From contig CAUZEA010000105.1 of assembly GCA_963578605.1 (NCBI GenBank), forward strand, positions 1 through 19,052: a DNA stretch of 19,052 bases, given 5' to 3'. A program made the translations under genes and the position numbers. The stretch is from JAKVCB01 sp963578605. GTDB taxonomy: Bacteria; Planctomycetota; Planctomycetia; Pirellulales; Lacipirellulaceae. Positions 14,986 through 19,052 of this stretch are shown in pieces; the stretch's first letter is position 1; each line of letters starts with the position of its first letter. The notes beneath the pieces are model-generated. The model was not told where the DNA came from, did not search any database, and worked only from the letters and a program-made list of their open reading frames with translations.

Positions 14986-15880
14986 GGGTAGCCGGTTCGG
15001 GGACAAGGTTTACCTCTGAACCACTGGCTGCGGACTGGCCAAAGTGTGTTTTCCACAGCAGGTAGTCAGCTTGCCCAACCGTCGCTGCACCGGAGCCGTT
15101 ACCGTTAAGGGCGGAAGAATCCAGGCCCAGGTTGTCGCGCCACACTGTGTAGTCGGCTGCATCCACCGCGCCGTCGCCATTGAAGTCGCCGCTATTGATG
15201 GACGCCTCGATGGCGACCAGGATGTTGTCGATGAACAGGCCGTTGGAAGTGTGTGAGCTCCAGGAGATCAGGTCGGCCGCCGTCACGTTGTGCTGGAGCC
15301 CGGCGTCGTCCAGCAGCAACTCCCCGCCGATCATCAGGTCGTAGGTGTCGGCGACCTGGTCGAGCACGATCTCCACGTGCATCCAGTCATTTTCCGGCAT
15401 GTCGTAGTCGACCGCAGGCTGCGAGCCGCCTGCGGTGTTGTGATTGATGACGTCCGTGCCCTTGTTTCAAATCGCGTACACGGTGTCCACGGCGTCCTGG
15501 GGACCATCCACCAGGTCGAAGGTCAGGCCACGTGTGTGATCGGTGGTCTGGTACAGGTCGAACGAAAAGTAGACCTTGTCGGCCGTCACGTCGCCGAACG
15601 ACACCTTGTTCTCGGTGGTGTCCACAAATCCTCCCAGCACCAGCCCGTGACCGTCGGGCAGACCAGCGGCGGTACCGCCTCCCAGGACGCCCGGGCTGTC
15701 GACCACGGTCCACTCGGGCTTGTTGGTCACCGGGTCGCCGTTACTGTAACCGGTCTCGAAGTCCTCGAAATAGACGGTCTGCAAATTGATCGGGTTGGGC
15801 ACCTCCGGGCCGGTGGCGAAGCTGCTGGCAATCTCGGTGGCATTGAGCGCGGTGTCGTAGATACCATTGCCGGAACCGAG
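14930..15880 (-). pseudogene. 5'-truncated LamG/dockerin PEP-CTERM gene with in-frame TGA
   Basis: The frame starts without an ATG at about 15880 inside a LamG-type domain end (GIYDTALNATEIASSFATG), continues through a second beta domain (TVYFEDFETGYSNGDPVTNK..., KVYFSFDLYQTTDHTRGLTF), and is cut by a TGA at 15467-15469 after VDTVYAI. The same frame goes on with NKGTDVINHNTAGGSQPAVD, a lectin-like region, a dockerin-type EF-hand (SGDFNGDGAVDAADYTVWRD), a second EF-like segment (TVGQADYLLWKTHFGQ) and a PEP-CTERM tail (VPEPATLLLALLALTA, RRVRHG). TGG (Trp) to TGA is the simplest origin of the stop. The dockerin-like calcium motif before PEP-CTERM is typical of planctomycete surface proteins. Upstream of 15880 the LamG sequence ends abruptly against a DUF1559 fragment on the other strand. 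Confidence 0.82.
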
Positions 15881-16108
15881 ATTCCACTCAACACGACAAA
15901 CCCTGACCTGTGGTGCCCGCCCGAGGGAGAGTATTACGCGCCCGGCTGCGCAGGGAACGGTTGTGGATTCAAGAGCGACCACCCGGGCGGAGTTCATTTT
16001 CTAATGGGCGATGGAAGTGTCCATTTCTTCTCCGAGACGACCGACTACCGGTTGCTCAACGAACTCGGCTCGATCAACCAGGGAGAACCGGTGTCGGTGC
16101 CACAATAA
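15881..16108 (+). pseudogene. DUF1559 protein C-terminal fragment (H-X9-DG)
   Basis: The last 75 codons of a DUF1559 (type-IV-pilin-like prepilin) protein: NTTNPDLWCPPEGEYYAPGC, then the H-X9-DG signature HPGGVHFLMGDG and SVHFFSETTDYRLLNELGSI before the TAA. Complete members have about 300-350 residues with an N-terminal methylation motif; here everything before about 15881 is missing. The upstream open frame on this strand is antisense to the LamG/dockerin gene and is not part of it. The following lipoprotein gene is the usual partner of DUF1559 genes in planctomycetes. Confidence 0.82.
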
Positions 16109-16135
16109 CTTTGGCAGGCAAAAGGCGAGAAGTCT

Positions 16136-16445
16136 ATGTTCGGCAGTCTGAAGCCCAAGCGAGGAACCTCCTCAATCGTTCACTTGTGCTTGCTGATTCT
16201 GCTGGCCGGTTGTAGCGATAACGGCCTCACAATGGTGCGCGAGCGGGCAGGTCACTTTCGAAGGTCGCGAATTGCCTGAACATTGCACGGTTTACTTTTA
16301 CCCGATCGAGGTGGCGCAAAACGAGGTGCAGCACCCACGCGGCACCTTCTCGCACCGGTGCCGCCAGAAACAAAAACAGCCCGGAAAAACCGGGATGTTT
16401 TTCCAACCGGTGCGATCTCGAGCACGTTGCTGCAATCACACCTAG
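16136..16445 (+). pseudogene. Frameshifted small lipoprotein, DUF1559-associated
   Basis: ATG 16136, 27 bases after the DUF1559 stop and behind AAGGCGAGAAG, opens MFGSLKPKRGTSSIVHLCLL and ILLAGCSDN, a lipoprotein signal with lipobox LAGC. At about 16235-16245 the coding sense shifts by one frame to GQVTFEGRELPEHCTVYFYP, the start of the carboxypeptidase-regulatory/transthyretin-like domain normally found in these lipoproteins. That second frame soon becomes unusual (QKQKQPGKTGMFF) and stops at 16445, so a further defect is likely. Intact relatives are about 130-150 residues. Confidence 0.6.
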
Positions 16446-16600
16446 TACCCCGTGTCGTGCACGCGACTTTTTGCGGAACCTGAGACAGGCAGCTGAGCCG
16501 GTTTTCAGTCGGGGCAAGAAAGGCCGAAAGGTGAAAAAACATCAGACGGCCCAACTCCTCCACCCGGGGCACCGGCATGGGTGGTCAGCTGCTACCAGAT

Positions 16601-17299
16601 TTACGACTTCCAAGTTGGCTTCTTCCCCCGTGCCTTGGGATGCCGCGGAAGATGGTTCTCCTGCCGGTTGATCAGCTTGGGTACGACTTCGACCATTTTA
16701 GCTAGCGGCTGCTTGGGATTTTCCGTATTGGGACGAGCAACGAAACGGACATAGTCGCCGACGGCTAGCAGCCTGAATTTCTTGTTGCCGCGGACGTCCT
16801 TGGGCTCGAAATAATATTCGGGACCGCCGTCGACCGACGAAATAAAGCCGATCGGATTCTTGCGGGGCAGTTTGGTAATGTAACCAAACAGGTAGTCGAT
16901 TTCCGGTCGGGGAGTGCGTGGACGCGAGCTTGGTCTCGTCGAACCGGGGCCGCGGCCAAGGCGATTGTTGTTGCGATTGCCGCCGTGAATGCCACTGCGA
17001 TTTGTCCCCCTGCGATTTGTCGTAGCCGCCGATTTCTTGTCAGGCCGGCTCTCCAAGGTAGATCGCTTCGTGGGAGGATTTTTCGTGCGCGGATTTTTGG
17101 TGCCGCTCAATACCTGCTTGGCGCGTGGTTTGGCAGCCGAAGAATCGTGTTCGTATTGCACCGCTTGTTCGAGCTCGAGTTCGGTGAACTCCGCATCGAC
17201 CGCCGAACAGTGAAAAAACACGTCAGCGCCACCGGCCGAGGGTGTTATGAAGCCGAAACCCTTGTCGGCGTTGAGCGAGCGTATTTTTCCTGTGAGCAT
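16601..17299 (-). CDS. Protein with one canonical and one divergent cold-shock domain
   Basis: This 232-residue protein has an N-terminal cold-shock domain (1-65: GKIRSLNADKGFGFITPSAG, RNP1 KGFGFI and RNP2 DVFFHCS). A long basic, disordered linker follows (about 66-133; rich in K, R, N, G, P, with RNNNRLGRGPGSTRPSSRPR). The C-terminal part (about 136-212) resembles a second OB-type domain: LFGYITKLPRKNPIGFISSV, EYYFEPKDVRGNKKFRLL and GDYVRFVARPN, with GFI and YYFEPKDV in the positions of RNP1 and RNP2 but aromatic residues altered. The tail is basic (PRHPKARGKKPTWKS). An RNA-binding or chaperone role is expected. ATG 17299 is preceded by CTGGAATAG. It stands alone, upstream of a large palindrome. 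Confidence 0.9.
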   Translation of the reverse strand: MLTGKIRSLNADKGFGFITPSAGGADVFFHCSAVDAEFTELELEQAVQYEHDSSAAKPRAKQVLSGTKNPRTKNPPTKRSTLESRPDKKSAATTNRRGTNRSGIHGGNRNNNRLGRGPGSTRPSSRPRTPRPEIDYLFGYITKLPRKNPIGFISSVDGGPEYYFEPKDVRGNKKFRLLAVGDYVRFVARPNTENPKQPLAKMVEVVPKLINRQENHLPRHPKARGKKPTWKS

Positions 17300-17410
17300 C
17301 TATTCCAGCCTACCGTTGGCTTATGAGGCTGGCAACGGCGCTTACTTCGGCGGTGGAATCGGAATCACACAGCGAATGATAGGAAATTTGATTTCCGCGA
17401 GCAACAAGGA

Positions 17411-17458
17411 GGAAGCAGGGGCCCCAGGCCGCCATGGCGGCCTGGGGCCTCTGCTTTT
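17411..17458. repeat. Long GC-rich palindrome centred on CCATGG
   Basis: GCAGGGGCCCCAGGCCGCCA (17415-17434) and its near-exact reverse complement (17435-17454, one G-T pair) form a 40-base palindrome without spacer, extendable by A-T and G-T pairs to 17411-17458. On the plus strand it is followed by TTTTGTG. It lies between the IS91 transposase fragment and the cold-shock gene on the minus strand, 145 bases past the transposase stop. It may be a terminator, a hairpin of the IS91-type end (these elements replicate from hairpin-bearing ends), or a mobile palindromic repeat. The remainder of 17300-17601 shows no gene. Confidence 0.6.
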
Positions 17459-17601
17459 GTGCCGCGTTGGGGGGCGAGGTATTATCGAACAAGGCATGGC
17501 CGCTGCCGCGAATTACTGCGATCAGCCCCGATTGGGCGAGCAAATATCGCCCCAAACTGCCATCGGTGCAGACTGGCTGTTCAAACGGCCGTTGCCGGTC
17601 T

Positions 17602-18042
17602 TTAGAAGGTGGCCAGGAACGTGTCGATGTAGGTCAGTTCCTGGGACTGGTCGGCTTGGTCCGAAGAGCCGATGGAGCTGTCCGAGTAGGCGGCATCCAG
17701 ATCAAGGACCAAATCCTCCACGTCAGGTGGCGCCCTTGGTGCCGATGCCTGCCACAGGCCGCAGTGTCTCAGAATCTCTTCGATGACCTCGCCCCGACCA
17801 TTGCTCCGCTCTGGTGTCCGCGGTTCGATGAACGCCACGACCTTCATCGGGCCGCCGCACTGTGGACAAGACAATGGGGCTACTTCATAAACCCGCTTGA
17901 TCAACATCGCCCATGTTTGGCTACAGCGCGTCGCTGCCACCGCAGGAGCGCTGTTCTCACCCTCCCTGGATGGCTCGGCGGATGCTTCAACTTCCGCCTT
18001 CTTGCGCATGCCTCGCGACTTGTTGGAGTACCAGCCGCCGCT
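17602..18042 (-). pseudogene. IS91-family transposase, C-terminal fragment
   Basis: The frame is open from about 18042 with WYSNKSRGMRKKAEVEAS, followed by SQTWAMLIKRVYEVAPLSCP and QCGGPMKVVAFIEP, then IEEILRHCGLWQ and an acidic tail ending DTFLATF. The TWA-LI-R-YEV-PL-CP-CGG-M-VVAFI pattern is characteristic of the C-terminus of IS91/IS801-type Y2 (HUH) rolling-circle transposases. The catalytic HUH and tyrosine motifs and the N-terminal zinc finger are absent, because the sequence upstream of about 18042 belongs to another gene. CPxCG is a zinc-ribbon remnant. It cannot be active. Confidence 0.8.
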
Positions 18043-19036
18043 TTAATAATGAACAGGGGCGAATCAGATGCGAGCCCTTCGCCGGAATGACAATATCGTC
18101 CAGGACAACCACTTCACTCGTGGCGTAGCTGCTGATTCCCAAATCGGATGCATCTGCCGAGGTCGAGAAGGTCGGCTGGCTAAGATCAGAGATGTCCCAA
18201 ATGCTAAGCGCTCCGCCAACTTCCCTGTGGGTTGTCAGGAGGTAATTAGCATCGCTCGTAGGCCATGCTGAAGAAGTGTTTGCGCCAGACGCCACCTGTC
18301 CCAACAGCACGGGAGAACTTGTGCCCAGATTGGCAACATCATAGACGTAAACGGCACCTTCTCCTGAAACACCTCCCAGTCCTGATGCATAAAGTCGGTC
18401 TCCAATCACCGTAGCATCAAATATGCCAACAGAATCTCCTGTATTCACAGTACGGACAAATGTCGGCAGAGTCGGCGAACTTATATCGAACACATGAATC
18501 AAAGCGGATGTATCGTCAATCTGGTACAGCTAATCGCCGTCAATTGCTACGTTGCGAACGTTGTTATGACCTCCGATAGTTGAATCTATCTGCAACACAG
18601 CCTGGGGAGAATTGGGGTCCGCAACATCGACCACAAACGTGCCACCTCCATCAAGACTCGAGAAGTATCCGTAGCCATCCTTCGCCTTGATGTCGTAGAA
18701 CTGCTGGGGGCTGGCAGGCACGAATGTACCGCCTGGCAAAGCAGGATTGGACAACGGAATTATGGCGACACCCGCTTCAAGTGAACCAATAAATGCATAA
18801 TCACCATCTGCCCAAACATCAGTGTAAGTCGTTGCACCATTGTTTCCGAAGGGCGCAACGTAGCCTGTGAACCTCAATTCTTCCACACCACCAACCGTGT
18901 GCGCTTTCACGCTGGAGCTTCCCAACAATGGTGCAAACAAAAAGATAGCAAGTAACCAAAGAGCTAATCTACAGTTGTATATTACAATTTTTAGCGATGG
19001 AAATACAAAACTGCTTTGAGATTGGGCAAGTCCCAT
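17987..19036 (-). pseudogene. Choice-of-anchor-B/LVIVD-type protein, TAG-interrupted, 3' replaced
   Basis: From ATG 19036 the frame encodes a signal-like segment (NCRLALWLLAIFLFAPLLGS) and repeats of the LVIVD type (YAFIGSLEAGVAIIPLSNP, GGTFVVDVADPNSPQAVLQI), then hits a TAG at 18530-18532 after VAIDGD. The same frame continues with LYQIDDTSALIHVFDISSP, RLYASGLGG..., GALSIWDISDLSQPTFSTS and SYATSEVVVLDDIV to about 18090, and ends at a stop at 17987 inside IS91-derived sequence. Tyr (TAC or TAT) to TAG is the likely change, since GDYLYQIDD is natural for such repeats. Choice-of-anchor-B proteins are secreted beta-propellers; the usual C-terminal anchor is gone. The start has no strong ribosome site and may differ. 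Confidence 0.72.
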
Positions 19037-19052
19037 CGCAATCAGCTACTAG

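Noticed and set aside
15467..15469. Selenocysteine at the in-frame TGA
   Set aside because: No SECIS-like hairpin recognised next to it, the context is a lectin/dockerin surface protein with no redox site, and a Trp-to-stop change is simpler.
15290..15880. Upstream part of the plus-strand frame leading into the DUF1559 tail
   Set aside because: Antisense to the LamG/dockerin gene; only the part from about 15881 resembles DUF1559.
18530..18532. Pyrrolysine or programmed readthrough at the in-frame TAG
   Set aside because: Neighbouring sequence expects Tyr, the gene is also truncated at its 3' end, and nothing indicates a Pyl system.
1..19052. CRISPR array, tRNA or rRNA genes
   Set aside because: No regularly spaced direct repeats, cloverleaf sequences or conserved rRNA segments were seen on reading the window.

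Overview
The window looks like a chromosomal segment of a planctomycete, probably Pirellulales-like. The evidence is the set of protein types: several PEP-CTERM sorting tails, a dockerin-like EF-hand (DFNGDGAVDAADY) in front of one of them, a DUF1559 C-terminus with the H-X9-DG motif followed by a small lipoprotein gene, a LamG-DUF6259 protein, and the GESTTAGGW-type SGNH hydrolase. These assignments come from motif recognition, not a database search. Layout: 1-294 is the end of an IS3-family element with a partial orfA. 442-2829 holds an ATP-grasp enzyme (+), a stretch of small or decayed reading frames, and a PAPS-dependent-type sulfotransferase (-). 3230-4847 (-) holds a spermidine-synthase-like methyltransferase preceded by a broken membrane-protein tail, then a single-domain cold shock protein with a 35-residue lysine-rich protein downstream. 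5252-8725 (+) is one very long ORF that is two PEP-CTERM proteins in tandem without a stop between them. 8945-10142 (-) is a PEP-CTERM protein with a frameshift and, upstream, a short pentapeptide-repeat protein. 10143-10889 is noncoding or decayed and carries one copy of a dispersed hairpin repeat. 10890-14723 holds a convergent pair, an SGNH hydrolase (+) and a LamG-DUF6259 glycoside-hydrolase-like protein (-), separated by 3 bp. 14850-16445 is a graveyard: the second copy of the hairpin repeat, a 5'-truncated LamG/dockerin/PEP-CTERM gene with an in-frame TGA, a 5'-truncated DUF1559 gene fused to it head to head, and a frameshifted lipoprotein gene. 16601-17299 (-) is a protein with one canonical and one divergent cold-shock domain. 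17602-19036 (-) is an IS91-family transposase C-terminus abutting a choice-of-anchor-B/LVIVD-type secreted protein gene that has an in-frame TAG.

The theme is secreted or surface proteins anchored by PEP-CTERM signals (handled by an exosortase not present here), together with a possible carbohydrate-active pair (SGNH esterase plus GH-like DUF6259) and a possible modification pair (ATP-grasp plus sulfotransferase). No coherent new defence or biosynthetic system could be demonstrated. The strongest unusual signals are the fused double PEP-CTERM ORF with an internal sorting signal and internal signal peptide, the reciprocal head-to-head truncation at about 15880, the two otherwise open genes each interrupted by one nonsense codon, and the dispersed hairpin repeat linked to PEP-CTERM gene ends. 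The density of broken genes is high enough that either genuine decay next to mobile elements or sequence/assembly error should be considered. No rRNA, tRNA or CRISPR array was recognised.
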